From assembly GCA_900768245.1 (NCBI GenBank), contig CAAGCE010000124.1:1-20598 (forward strand): 20,598 nt of DNA. Direction: 5' to 3'. Every line of letters starts with the position of its first letter. Positions within the stretch are counted from its first letter, which is position 1. The notes under the pieces were generated by a model, which ran no database searches, was not told the DNA's origin, and saw nothing but the letters and a program-made list of their open reading frames with translations. Below are positions 7,841 through 14,828 of this stretch, one piece after another. A program made the position numbers and the translations under genes. This DNA is from Oscillospiraceae bacterium. Its GTDB lineage: Bacteria; Bacillota; Clostridia; Oscillospirales; Ruminococcaceae.

Positions 7841-7985
7841 TTATTTAGACGCGCCCAAGCAGGTGCGAACCGAAATATGGCATCCGCGCCGCAAAGAAAG
7901 CTCCGATCGTTTGCACTAAGCGGAGCATATGCATACCTGCGGCGCGGGCACTGTCTTTCAGATCCGCACAGAACTTGGGCGCGTC
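7841..7985. repeat. E-family long-hairpin repeat, nearly complete copy (E2)
   Basis: GACGCGCCCAAG (7848-7859) is perfectly inverted as CTTGGGCGCGTC (7974-7985). Inside, GTGCG pairs with CGCAC, CCGCGCCGCA (7884-7893) with TGCGGCGCGG (7938-7947), and CTCCG with CGGAG, giving a hairpin of about 138 bases. The AT-rich outer end TTATTTA is kept on the left and lost on the right, where a run of seven C begins within the arm's final GTC. It lies against the previous element, so the 7654-8029 stretch is filled by two repeats followed by a promoter. Confidence 0.75.
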
Positions 7986-8029
7986 CCCCCAAAAAATAAA
8001 AACAGCACCTTTGGGCCGCAAAAAAACTT

Positions 8030-8058
8030 TTGACAAAGCTGCTATACTATGTTATAAT
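8030..8058 (+). promoter_or_regulatory. Promoter of the FecR-like/cyclophilin operon
   Basis: A consensus TTGACA (8030-8035) is 17 bases from a consensus TATAAT (8053-8058). The transcript should begin near 8065 and leave a leader of about 54 bases. CCTC (8093-8096) in that leader can pair with GAGG of the Shine-Dalgarno site (8103-8106). Confidence 0.85.
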
Positions 8059-8118
8059 ACATATTAATTATTGCAATTATGAAGAATTATACCCTCTGAT
8101 ACGAGGTGATGTCATTTA

Positions 8119-9186
8119 ATGAAAATTATTCAGGATAATCTGAAGCTGATTATCACCGCTCTTATTGCTCTTATTGCCATTGTTATCGGTGCGGTCGCCC
8201 TCAGCCTTGCTTTCGGCGGCGAAACCTACAGAAATATCACCGTCAGCGATATTCAGGGCTCTGTCGTTATGATACGAGGCACAAGACAGATGTACATAAA
8301 CAAAAAAACCGTTCTGCAAAGCGGTGATATTATCAACACGGATGAATCGAGCACTGTCAGGATCTGCATTGATAATGACAAGTATATTGCTGTGGAGCCG
8401 GATTCATCGGTATACATTTATTATACCAATATTTCCGATAAGGGCGAGATCTCCGTTAATGTGGCGGCAGGAGCTGTTACCTGTCAGCTTAACAAAAAGC
8501 TGAAGAAAAATGAGAGCTTTCAGGTCAAAACTCCGAATACGGCTATAAACGTCAGGGGTACGGTCTTTCGTGCCGAATTCGGAATGAAGGATAAATATAT
8601 GGGGTACAGCGACGTTATGCTTACTCACGTTCAGAATTTCGACGGCTCTGTTATGCTCCAGCTTTACGGTACGGACAGCGAAAAAGTCGGCGAGCCTATG
8701 CTTCTCACAGAACGCACCTCAGCCGAGCTTATTTCCTGTGACGGTATCGCTCAGTACGGTTATCTGAATTACGATATAGATATGTATTCCCTTAATGAGA
8801 TAACCCTTATGGAGCTTATAAGAATAAGTGCAGAACATTCCATTGCATACACGCTGGACGAGCTTAATACAGCTCTTAAAGCCGTAAGACGCATCAACAG
8901 TACCTCAACTCAGGAAACAACTGCTGTTACGACGGAAGAAACTTCTGCCACTACTACGACTACCGCTCCGCCTGTTACCGAAACAGAACCTCCGCAGACC
9001 GCTTCTACCACCGTTCCGCAGGAGGAAACAGCCGGCACAGTCAGAACTACACTTGAAACACATATTTATACTACCTATGCAGGCCCTAAATGGTGGGATA
9101 TGCCTAATGACAATCCTGATGTCAATGATGATAACTATGATGACGGCGGCGTTTTCGAAACGGAAACAGTTACAATTGCGCCGTAA
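8119..9186 (+). CDS. Membrane-anchored FecR-domain-like protein, 355 residues
   Basis: An N-terminal signal anchor (residues 9-32) is followed by an extracellular FecR-like beta domain (about 38-170) with the features GSVVMIRG, LQSGDIINT and TPNTAINVRGTVF (138-150, VRGT at 145-148). A helical segment (about 225-255) comes next, then a Thr/Pro/Glu-rich stalk (about 260-313) and an acidic C-terminal tail containing WW and many Asn and Asp. In Gram-negative bacteria FecR domains signal to ECF sigma factors, but none is encoded here, so a structural or ligand-sensing role at the surface is more likely. GAGGTGAT stands 8 bases before the start. It is the first gene of an operon whose second product shares the same N-terminal plan. 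No LPxTG signal is present; the anchor is the N-terminal helix. Confidence 0.75.
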   Translation: MKIIQDNLKLIITALIALIAIVIGAVALSLAFGGETYRNITVSDIQGSVVMIRGTRQMYINKKTVLQSGDIINTDESSTVRICIDNDKYIAVEPDSSVYIYYTNISDKGEISVNVAAGAVTCQLNKKLKKNESFQVKTPNTAINVRGTVFRAEFGMKDKYMGYSDVMLTHVQNFDGSVMLQLYGTDSEKVGEPMLLTERTSAELISCDGIAQYGYLNYDIDMYSLNEITLMELIRISAEHSIAYTLDELNTALKAVRRINSTSTQETTAVTTEETSATTTTTAPPVTETEPPQTASTTVPQEETAGTVRTTLETHIYTTYAGPKWWDMPNDNPDVNDDNYDDGGVFETETVTIAP

Positions 9187-9215
9187 GGCTATACCGAAAG
9201 GATGATTTTTGTTTA

Positions 9216-10940
9216 ATGAAAAAGCTTAATATACCGCTTATTCCTATTATTACGGGTGCTGCGGCTCTCGTTGCCGTGGCAGCGGTCATTATAATCTTAA
9301 CAAGCGCAGGCGGCAATGCAGGTCTGTATGTAACATCTGCAAACGGCAGCGTCAGCATCACAAATTCAGACAACAGCAGTGCTGACGGTGCTTCGGGAGA
9401 GGTCCTTTCACAGGGCGATATTATTTCCGTAGGCGATAATTCCTCCTGTACAATTACATACAAGAGCAAGAAAAATTCCGAGGACAACTATATCGTTGTG
9501 GGTGCAAACTCACAGCTTGTCATCACAGACAAGCTTAACGGCAAGAACAGCGGTGAGCTTTATCTCAACAGAGGTTCTCTCATCTGCAATCTTGCAGACA
9601 ACGATAAAGCCGTGCTTTATATAAGAACTGCCGATACAATGGTCTATCCCGACGGCAGCGTTTCAAAGATCGCATACACCACCGACGGCTTTGAAGCTTA
9701 TACCGATATTTATACCTTTATGGGCAATTCAAAGATACAGCTTTATGACGCACAGGGCAATGCTGTAAACGGTGCTGAGCTTCTCATTGAAAAACGTGCG
9801 GGACGTGTTACAACAAATGATCTGGGTCCTGTTTTCTCATATCTTAATGTGGAATTTCCGCTTACCGAGCTTACAAGATCAGACCTTAAAGAGCTTATAA
9901 CAATCGCAAACCTTGTTGACGGCTTCCCTTATACCGTTGACGAGCTGAAAGCGGTTTATGACGCTATGGGCGGCGACAGCGAGGAAACCGTAAGTGAATC
10001 CGAGTCGGAAACGGCCTCCGATACATCTGATATTATCCAGACTGCTGAACCTATTGTAACAACAACATCTCCGCTTGTAATTGAGCCGCCGTCTACCGCA
10101 ACTAAGCCGCAGCAGACCACAGTTCAGCAGACTACAACAACTCAGCCAAGCCAGACAACAACATCAAAACCTGCCGAAACTACTGCCGCAAATACAAATC
10201 AGACATTTACCGTTGTTGTTGCTATTGACGGTGAAGAAACCGTGTATGAGGTAAAATACGGCGGAAGCGTTGAAAAGCCTGCCGACCCTGTTGTAGAGGG
10301 AAAGAAGTTCATCGGCTGGGATAATTCATTCGACAACATCACAAAAGATACTACTATCAATGCTATTTTTGAGGACACAGCACCGACTGTTGTTTATCAC
10401 ACAGTTACAATTAAAATTGCCGACAAGACCACAACAATTCAGGTCGAGGACGGAAAGGACGCTCCTCTCCCGTCTACTATCACACTTGACGGTTATATTT
10501 TCAGAGGCTGGGACACAAACTATACTAATGTTAAATCGGATATTACCGTTACAGCTATCCTTGAAACAGTAAGCACCACCTGCAATGTTAAATTTATCAT
10601 AAGCGGCGTTGAGTACAATCAGGTAGTTGAAAAGGGCGGCACAGCTATCCCGCCGTTCACACCGTCCACAGACATCAACGGCAATGCATTCCTCAAATGG
10701 GATAAATCCCTCACAAATATCACATCAGACACAGTCATCACAGCTATTTTCGGCAAGGAATACTACACAGTAACATTCGTTGTTGACGGTGTTTCCTACC
10801 CTGTTACGGTAAAGAGCGGCGAGCAGGCAGTTCCGCCGTTCACACCTACAACAAACAGCCTCGGACAGCAGTTTATGTACTGGGACGGCAGCTTCTATGC
10901 TGTTTCATCCGATATGACCATAACCGCAGTATTTTATTGA
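9216..10940 (+). CDS. FecR-like surface protein with four InlB-type repeats
   Basis: This 574-residue protein has an N-terminal signal anchor (about 8-30) and a diverged FecR-like domain (about 35-185). A helical segment matches its neighbour's (LTELTRSDLKELI...YTVDELKAV). A Thr/Ser/Pro-rich stalk covers about 255-328, and four repeats of about 60 residues cover 329-574. The repeats have the InlB B-repeat (Flg_new) pattern: a TVTF-type strand, a G...PP or KP turn, then W(D)....I..D..I.AIF. In this copy the VRGT motif of the first gene is replaced (TADTMVYPDGSV). The two proteins therefore look like a tandem duplication in which the second gained an adhesin-like C-terminus. AAAGGATG lies upstream with a long 13-base gap, but a nearer start in frame is not available. 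It sits 29 bases after the first gene. Confidence 0.75.
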   Translation: MKKLNIPLIPIITGAAALVAVAAVIIILTSAGGNAGLYVTSANGSVSITNSDNSSADGASGEVLSQGDIISVGDNSSCTITYKSKKNSEDNYIVVGANSQLVITDKLNGKNSGELYLNRGSLICNLADNDKAVLYIRTADTMVYPDGSVSKIAYTTDGFEAYTDIYTFMGNSKIQLYDAQGNAVNGAELLIEKRAGRVTTNDLGPVFSYLNVEFPLTELTRSDLKELITIANLVDGFPYTVDELKAVYDAMGGDSEETVSESESETASDTSDIIQTAEPIVTTTSPLVIEPPSTATKPQQTTVQQTTTTQPSQTTTSKPAETTAANTNQTFTVVVAIDGEETVYEVKYGGSVEKPADPVVEGKKFIGWDNSFDNITKDTTINAIFEDTAPTVVYHTVTIKIADKTTTIQVEDGKDAPLPSTITLDGYIFRGWDTNYTNVKSDITVTAILETVSTTCNVKFIISGVEYNQVVEKGGTAIPPFTPSTDINGNAFLKWDKSLTNITSDTVITAIFGKEYYTVTFVVDGVSYPVTVKSGEQAVPPFTPTTNSLGQQFMYWDGSFYAVSSDMTITAVFY

Positions 10941-10957
10941 TGGAAAGGAAAAATACT

Positions 10958-11719
10958 ATGATAAAAAAGAGAACCGCAGCAATTCTGCTTTCAACAGTTT
11001 TTATGGCAGGCGCATTATTCACAGGCTGCAAGGGCGAATCCACAGCCGATGAGCTGAATGTGTCAAGCGACGGAAATTCAGTTACACTCCCGGACGCTGA
11101 AATAAGAAATTTTGAAATGCCTGAGGTTGGCGAAAAGATCGCAGTAATCACAGTAAAGGACTACGGCGAGATAAAAATAAAGCTTTTTGCCGACGCAGCC
11201 GAAAAGGGTGTTGAAAACTTTACCGGACTTGCAGATATGGGCTACTATGACGAGCTTATATTCCATAGAATAATCCCTAACTTTATGATACAGGGCGGCG
11301 ACCCGAAGGGCAACGGCACAGGCGGAAAGAGCATCTGGGGCGATAAATTTGACGGCGGAGTTCCCGAGGGACTTTACCATTTCAGCGGTGCAGTTGCATA
11401 CGCAAACAGCGGCTCAACTGCCACCGACGGCAGCCAGTTCTATATCGTAAACACTCCCGATGGCTACCTTGACAGCACCTGTGAGGAGCTTATGTCATAC
11501 GATATAAGCAAGTACAACTGGCCGCAGAACGTAATTGATATGTATAACGAAAAGGGCGGCACACCGTTCCTTGACGGAAGCTATACAGTATTCGGACAGG
11601 TCTTTGAGGGACTTGACATCGTAAGAGAGCTTGGCAATGTTGAAACCGATGAAAATGACAAGCCATTAAAGCAGGTACAGATGGAATCGGTCAGGATCGT
11701 TGAATATACAGGCGAATAA
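10958..11719 (+). CDS. Cyclophilin-type peptidyl-prolyl isomerase, lipoprotein
   Basis: This 253-residue protein catalyses cis-trans isomerisation of prolyl bonds outside the membrane. It has a lipoprotein signal with lipobox LFTGC, so Cys24 would carry the lipid. The cyclophilin domain covers about residues 62-250. The catalytic Arg104 lies in FHRIIPNFMIQGG, with Gln112 in the same segment, and AYANSG...GSQFYI forms the peptide-binding wall. The family's usual MAN..P is AYANSGST here. I chose the ATG at 10958, preceded by AAGGAA at 7 bases; codons upstream (TTG at 10937, ATG at 10940) overlap the previous stop and would put charged residues before the signal. It is last in the operon and may fold the Pro-containing stalks of the two surface proteins; that link is inferred. 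Confidence 0.9.
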   Translation: MIKKRTAAILLSTVFMAGALFTGCKGESTADELNVSSDGNSVTLPDAEIRNFEMPEVGEKIAVITVKDYGEIKIKLFADAAEKGVENFTGLADMGYYDELIFHRIIPNFMIQGGDPKGNGTGGKSIWGDKFDGGVPEGLYHFSGAVAYANSGSTATDGSQFYIVNTPDGYLDSTCEELMSYDISKYNWPQNVIDMYNEKGGTPFLDGSYTVFGQVFEGLDIVRELGNVETDENDKPLKQVQMESVRIVEYTGE

Positions 11720-11728
11720 AAATACAGA

Positions 11729-11762
11729 CTGTCGCAGTTCATAAATTGCGGCAGCCTTTTTT
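11729..11762 (+). terminator. Rho-independent terminator after the cyclophilin gene
   Basis: CTGTCGCA (11729-11736) pairs with TGCGGCAG (11747-11754), including one G-U pair, with a 10-base loop, then CC and six T. It closes the three-gene operon. Confidence 0.85.
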
Positions 11763-11795
11763 ATTTAGTGCGTACCAAAAGAAAGCACCCGCACA
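11760..11795 (+). repeat. Possible remnant of an E-family left end
   Basis: TTTATTTAGTGCGTACCAA resembles the E left end TTTATTTAGACGCGCCCAA, and GCACCCGCAC follows at about the usual place. No right arm is visible. The match is partial and may be chance next to the T tract. The remaining gap up to 11962 shows only AT-rich sequence with a 10-base palindrome ACAATATTGT (11833-11842). Confidence 0.3.
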
Positions 11796-11962
11796 GAAAG
11801 GTATATTCCGTTCACAATACAGCGATATTTGCACAATATTGTCGAATAATGCAAAATAGTGATATTTAATAACACAAAGCGGTTTCATCAAGGCATTTTT
11901 GTTGATTTGTAACAATGCAGTGATACTTTTTTATGACAAACGCTGATATATTAAATTAATTA

Positions 11963-11991
11963 TTGAATAATGTATTAATAAGTGATATAAT
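11963..11991 (+). promoter_or_regulatory. Promoter of the chemoreceptor gene
   Basis: TTGAAT (11963-11968), 17 bases, then TATAAT (11986-11991), ending 28 bases before the start codon. It has the housekeeping sigma type; no flagellar-sigma pattern was seen. Confidence 0.7.
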
Positions 11992-12019
11992 ATATGAAAC
12001 ATGAAAGGATGCGTGAAGT

Positions 12020-13993
12020 ATGAAAATTATTTCCATAAAACACAAAATTATCTTTAGCGTTACTGTTTCTGTACTGGTCGCTGTACTTATTTCAGGCATT
12101 ATCGGATGTTTTACAAGCTATACATCTACCTCAGACCTATCTGAAGCTAATCTGCAAAAAATGGCAGAGGTTGCAGCAAGCAAAACATACTGGGAAATGC
12201 AGTCTTATTTAAGGCTTGCCTCAGACTTGGGCGTTAATGCAACACTTTCCGATCCCAATGTCACAGACGAGCAGATAACAGCTATCTTAAACAGCCGTAC
12301 TGCTCAGTATAAACTCCAGAGATGTAATTTTATCACTATGGACGGAAACGGCATCGACGGAAACAACTATTCCGACCGTACATATTTTAAAAATGCCCTT
12401 GAAGGAAAAACAACCGTTTCCGAACCGCTTATTTCAAAAATAACAGGTAAGGTAACAGTTATCGTTGCCGCTCCGCTCTGGAAAAACGGCACAAGCGGAA
12501 CAGAGGTTATCGGCTGTGTATATGTTGTTCCCGATGAAGAGTTCCTGAATGATATTGTAAGAGATATTATCGTTTCCGACAACAATACCGCCTATATTAT
12601 CGACGGTGCAGGCAATACTATCGCCGCAGTTGACGCACAGATCGTTAAGGACGGCGAAAATATAGAAGCATTAGCCGAAACCGACAACGCATATGCAAGT
12701 CAGGCAGCCGCCCACGTTATTGCACATGAAAATGTTTCCGGTACAGCCGAATATGATTCCGCAGACGGCAGACATTATATAGGCTATTCAACAATTGAAG
12801 GCACTGAATGGAATCTTATAATAAGTGCGCCGAAAAGTGACTTCCTTAATGATACCTATTTTTCATTTATCACAGTTGCAGTTGCCGGTGTAATTATAGT
12901 CATACTTGGAATTATTCTTGCAACAGTATTGGGAAATGCAGTAGGCAGACCACTCAAAAAGTGTGCAGACAGACTTGTACTTTTTTCAGAGGGCGACCTG
13001 AACACTCCTATCCCGGTCATTAAAACAAATGATGAAACCAAGATAATTGCCGATGCATCGGAAGCTGCCGTTATGTCGCTGAAAAATATGATACACGACA
13101 TTAACCGCATTTTAGGCGAGATGTCAAAGGGCAACCTTGCAGTAAATGTTGATGAGAATGAACACTTCTATGTGGGTGATTTTGCATCGCTTGCGGAAAA
13201 TCTGAAAGCGATAAACGGTAACCTTATATCCGTTATGAACGACATCAATACAGCATCACAGCAGGTTTCAAGCGGTTCAGCACAGGTTTCACAGGGCTCA
13301 CAGACCCTTGCTCAAGGATCTATCGAGCAGGCATCAGCTGTTGAAGAGCTTGCCGCAACCATAAATACAATAGCTGTTGAAGCCGAAAAGACTTCTGCTG
13401 ACTGCGGCAATGCAGACAAGCTTGTAAAGGAAACAACGGAATGTATCAGCAATGCCGACAGTAAGATGACTGAGCTTACCGAAGCGATGAACAATATCAA
13501 CGAAAAATCAATGCAGATAAACAACATTATCAAAACCATTGATGACATAGCTTTCCAAACCAATATTCTCTCACTCAACGCCGCAATCGAAGCAGCAAGA
13601 GCAGGCGCAGCAGGAAAAGGCTTTTCTGTCGTAGCAGACGAGGTAAGAAACCTTGCGGCAAAATCCTCCGAAGCTGCCGCCGAAACAGCAAGGCTCATAG
13701 CACAGTCCATCGAAGCAGTGCAGAAGGGCACAGAAACCACCGAAGAAGCTGTGACTGTGATGAATACCGTAAGCGAAAAATCGCAGGCTGTCGTAAATAT
13801 CGTAAATGATATTTCAAACGCAAGTAAATGTCAGTCGGAAATGGTGCAGCAGGTCAACTCGGGAATCGAGCAGATCTCCGCAGTAGTCCAGTCCAACTCA
13901 GCAACCGCCGAAGAAAGTGCCGCATCAAGCGAAGAGCTTTCGGGACAGTCTGTTTCACTCCAGCAGCTTATCGACAAATTCAAATTGGATTAA
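12020..13993 (+). CDS. Methyl-accepting chemotaxis protein with dCache sensor
   Basis: This 657-residue transmembrane chemoreceptor passes ligand binding outside the cell to CheA/CheW inside. TM1 is at about 11-31. The extracellular dCache-type sensor covers about 35-278 and includes YSDRTYF (117-123) and a second lobe with AYIIDGAGNTIA. TM2 is about 281-304 and a HAMP linker about 305-355. A long helical signalling hairpin reaches the C-terminus, and its tip, IDDIAFQTNILSLNAAIEAARAG with GKGFSVVADEVR, spans 507-545. In the sensor the R.YF motif with nearby aromatic and acidic residues suggests an amino-acid or small organic ligand; which one cannot be told. AAAGGA precedes the ATG by 10 bases. 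It is monocistronic, bracketed by its own promoter and terminator, with no other chemotaxis gene near it. There is no C-terminal CheR-tether pentapeptide. Confidence 0.95.
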   Translation: MKIISIKHKIIFSVTVSVLVAVLISGIIGCFTSYTSTSDLSEANLQKMAEVAASKTYWEMQSYLRLASDLGVNATLSDPNVTDEQITAILNSRTAQYKLQRCNFITMDGNGIDGNNYSDRTYFKNALEGKTTVSEPLISKITGKVTVIVAAPLWKNGTSGTEVIGCVYVVPDEEFLNDIVRDIIVSDNNTAYIIDGAGNTIAAVDAQIVKDGENIEALAETDNAYASQAAAHVIAHENVSGTAEYDSADGRHYIGYSTIEGTEWNLIISAPKSDFLNDTYFSFITVAVAGVIIVILGIILATVLGNAVGRPLKKCADRLVLFSEGDLNTPIPVIKTNDETKIIADASEAAVMSLKNMIHDINRILGEMSKGNLAVNVDENEHFYVGDFASLAENLKAINGNLISVMNDINTASQQVSSGSAQVSQGSQTLAQGSIEQASAVEELAATINTIAVEAEKTSADCGNADKLVKETTECISNADSKMTELTEAMNNINEKSMQINNIIKTIDDIAFQTNILSLNAAIEAARAGAAGKGFSVVADEVRNLAAKSSEAAAETARLIAQSIEAVQKGTETTEEAVTVMNTVSEKSQAVVNIVNDISNASKCQSEMVQQVNSGIEQISAVVQSNSATAEESAASSEELSGQSVSLQQLIDKFKLD

Positions 13994-14005
13994 CAGCATA
14001 AAAAC

Positions 14006-14037
14006 AAAGGCTGCCGCAGTATCAGCGGCAGCCTTTT
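14006..14037 (+). terminator. Rho-independent terminator of the chemoreceptor gene
   Basis: AAAGGCTGCCGC (14006-14017) pairs perfectly with GCGGCAGCCTTT (14025-14036) around a 7-base loop, with four T at the end of the stem. It begins 12 bases after the stop codon. Confidence 0.9.
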
Positions 14038-14076
14038 ACATATGTATAGGTAATAAAGTTTTGCTTTGTTTTTATT

Positions 14077-14202
14077 TTTATTTAGACGCGCCCAAGTAAC
14101 GTGCGAACCGAAAAATAGCAGCCGCGGCGGCAGTTTTGCACAAAATCTGCGCCGCGGTCGCTTTCTTTGGGTTCGCACAGAATTGGGACGCGTCTAAATA
14201 AA
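14077..14202. repeat. E-family long-hairpin repeat, complete copy (E3)
   Basis: This is the cleanest copy. TTTATTTAGACGCG (14077-14090) is exactly inverted at 14189-14202. The next bases (CCCAA/TTGGG) continue the pairing with a slight offset. Inside, GTGCGAACC (14101-14109) pairs with GGTTCGCAC in the right arm (about 14170-14178), and CCGCGGCG with CGCCGCGG. The whole 126 bases would fold into one stem. It lies between two convergent genes, 8 bases from the stop of the minus-strand one. On neither strand does a U-run follow the stem, so it is not an ordinary terminator. No open frame of gene character is inside. A MITE or REP-like mobile repeat is the best reading. Confidence 0.8.
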
Positions 14203-14210
14203 AAAATACA

Positions 14211-14711
14211 TCAACTATGCTTTTCACGCTTTCTTATTTTTACAAATGTTACTACGGACATTATCAAGCCGGCTGCTATCATAAGCAAAATGCCGCAATA
14301 CACCCATAACGGTTTATTGAAAACGCTCATTTCAATATTGCACAGCATTACCGCAAATGACACTGCTGCGCCTATCGCTGTTACTATAAACGGTATTTTT
14401 CTGTTTTTGCATATGATGAATGAAATTATCCCGACAACAAGGGGCATTGAAAATATACTGCCCGACAATTTCATTCTGCCGATACTGAGTGCTGCAAGCT
14501 CTGTTGTTATACTCAGCACGGAAAACAGCCGGAAAAGTCCAAGCGACAGACAGACTATCCCTGCCACAAACATCAGCATTTCCATTACCTGAACGGATTT
14601 CTTTTCAGGTTCGGGATAACCGAAGGTTTTCGCATGGTCACGCTTCATATTTTCTATGTCATTTTCAAGCTGACGTATTTTCTTCTTTTTTTCGCTTTCG
14701 TTATTTTTCAT
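14211..14711 (-). CDS. Small four-helix membrane protein of unknown function
   Basis: No family is recognised. The 166 residues comprise a charged, Lys/Glu-rich N-terminal helix (about 1-38) that could form a short coiled coil in the cytoplasm, then four membrane helices at about 41-63, 83-100, 104-122 and 133-157, and a short basic tail. The ATG at 14711 has only a weak upstream purine site (GGG about 10 bases away), but a near-consensus promoter lies at the right distance. It is transcribed alone towards the chemoreceptor gene. Small membrane proteins of this shape are common as accessory or stress proteins; nothing in the sequence narrows this down. Confidence 0.7.
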   Translation of the reverse strand: MKNNESEKKKKIRQLENDIENMKRDHAKTFGYPEPEKKSVQVMEMLMFVAGIVCLSLGLFRLFSVLSITTELAALSIGRMKLSGSIFSMPLVVGIISFIICKNRKIPFIVTAIGAAVSFAVMLCNIEMSVFNKPLWVYCGILLMIAAGLIMSVVTFVKIRKREKHS

Positions 14712-14747
14712 TTATATCAACCCACAATAAACCTATTAATCAACTAT

Positions 14748-14776
14748 ATATTACCACGATATAAACCATATGTCAA
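14748..14776 (-). promoter_or_regulatory. Promoter of the four-helix membrane protein gene
   Basis: On the minus strand TTGACA (14771-14776) is followed after 17 bases by TAATAT (14748-14753), ending about 36 bases before the ATG. It lies just past the pyrG terminator, so the two genes are separate units. Confidence 0.75.
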
Positions 14777-14785
14777 TATGCCTTA

Positions 14786-14820
14786 CAAAAAAATCGGACG
14801 GGGAAAGCAACCCGTCCGAT
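14786..14820 (-). terminator. Rho-independent terminator of pyrG
   Basis: ATCGGACGGG (14793-14802) pairs perfectly with CCCGTCCGAT (14811-14820). On the minus strand the stem is followed by a T-run (14786-14792). It begins 8 bases after the pyrG stop codon. Confidence 0.9.
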
Positions 14821-14828
14821 AAGAATTA

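Noticed and set aside
7711..7999. Open frames of about 90 residues on both strands
   Set aside because: They lie within the two palindromic repeats. The same short peptide piece (WARLNK) recurs wherever an E end is translated, which shows repeat sequence and not a gene.
8119..10940. FecR/ECF-sigma signalling pair
   Set aside because: No sigma factor or TonB-type receptor gene is in the window; only the domain resemblance remains.
636..10940. Sortase (LPxTG) anchoring of the large surface proteins
   Set aside because: No LPxTG-like motif found. The GLUG protein ends in a membrane helix with Lys-rich tail, and the FecR-like proteins have N-terminal anchors.
14077..14202. Long hairpin as a bidirectional terminator
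   Set aside because: Good terminator position, but neither strand has a U-run after the stem, and the chemoreceptor gene already has a perfect terminator at 14006-14037. It is kept as a repeat.
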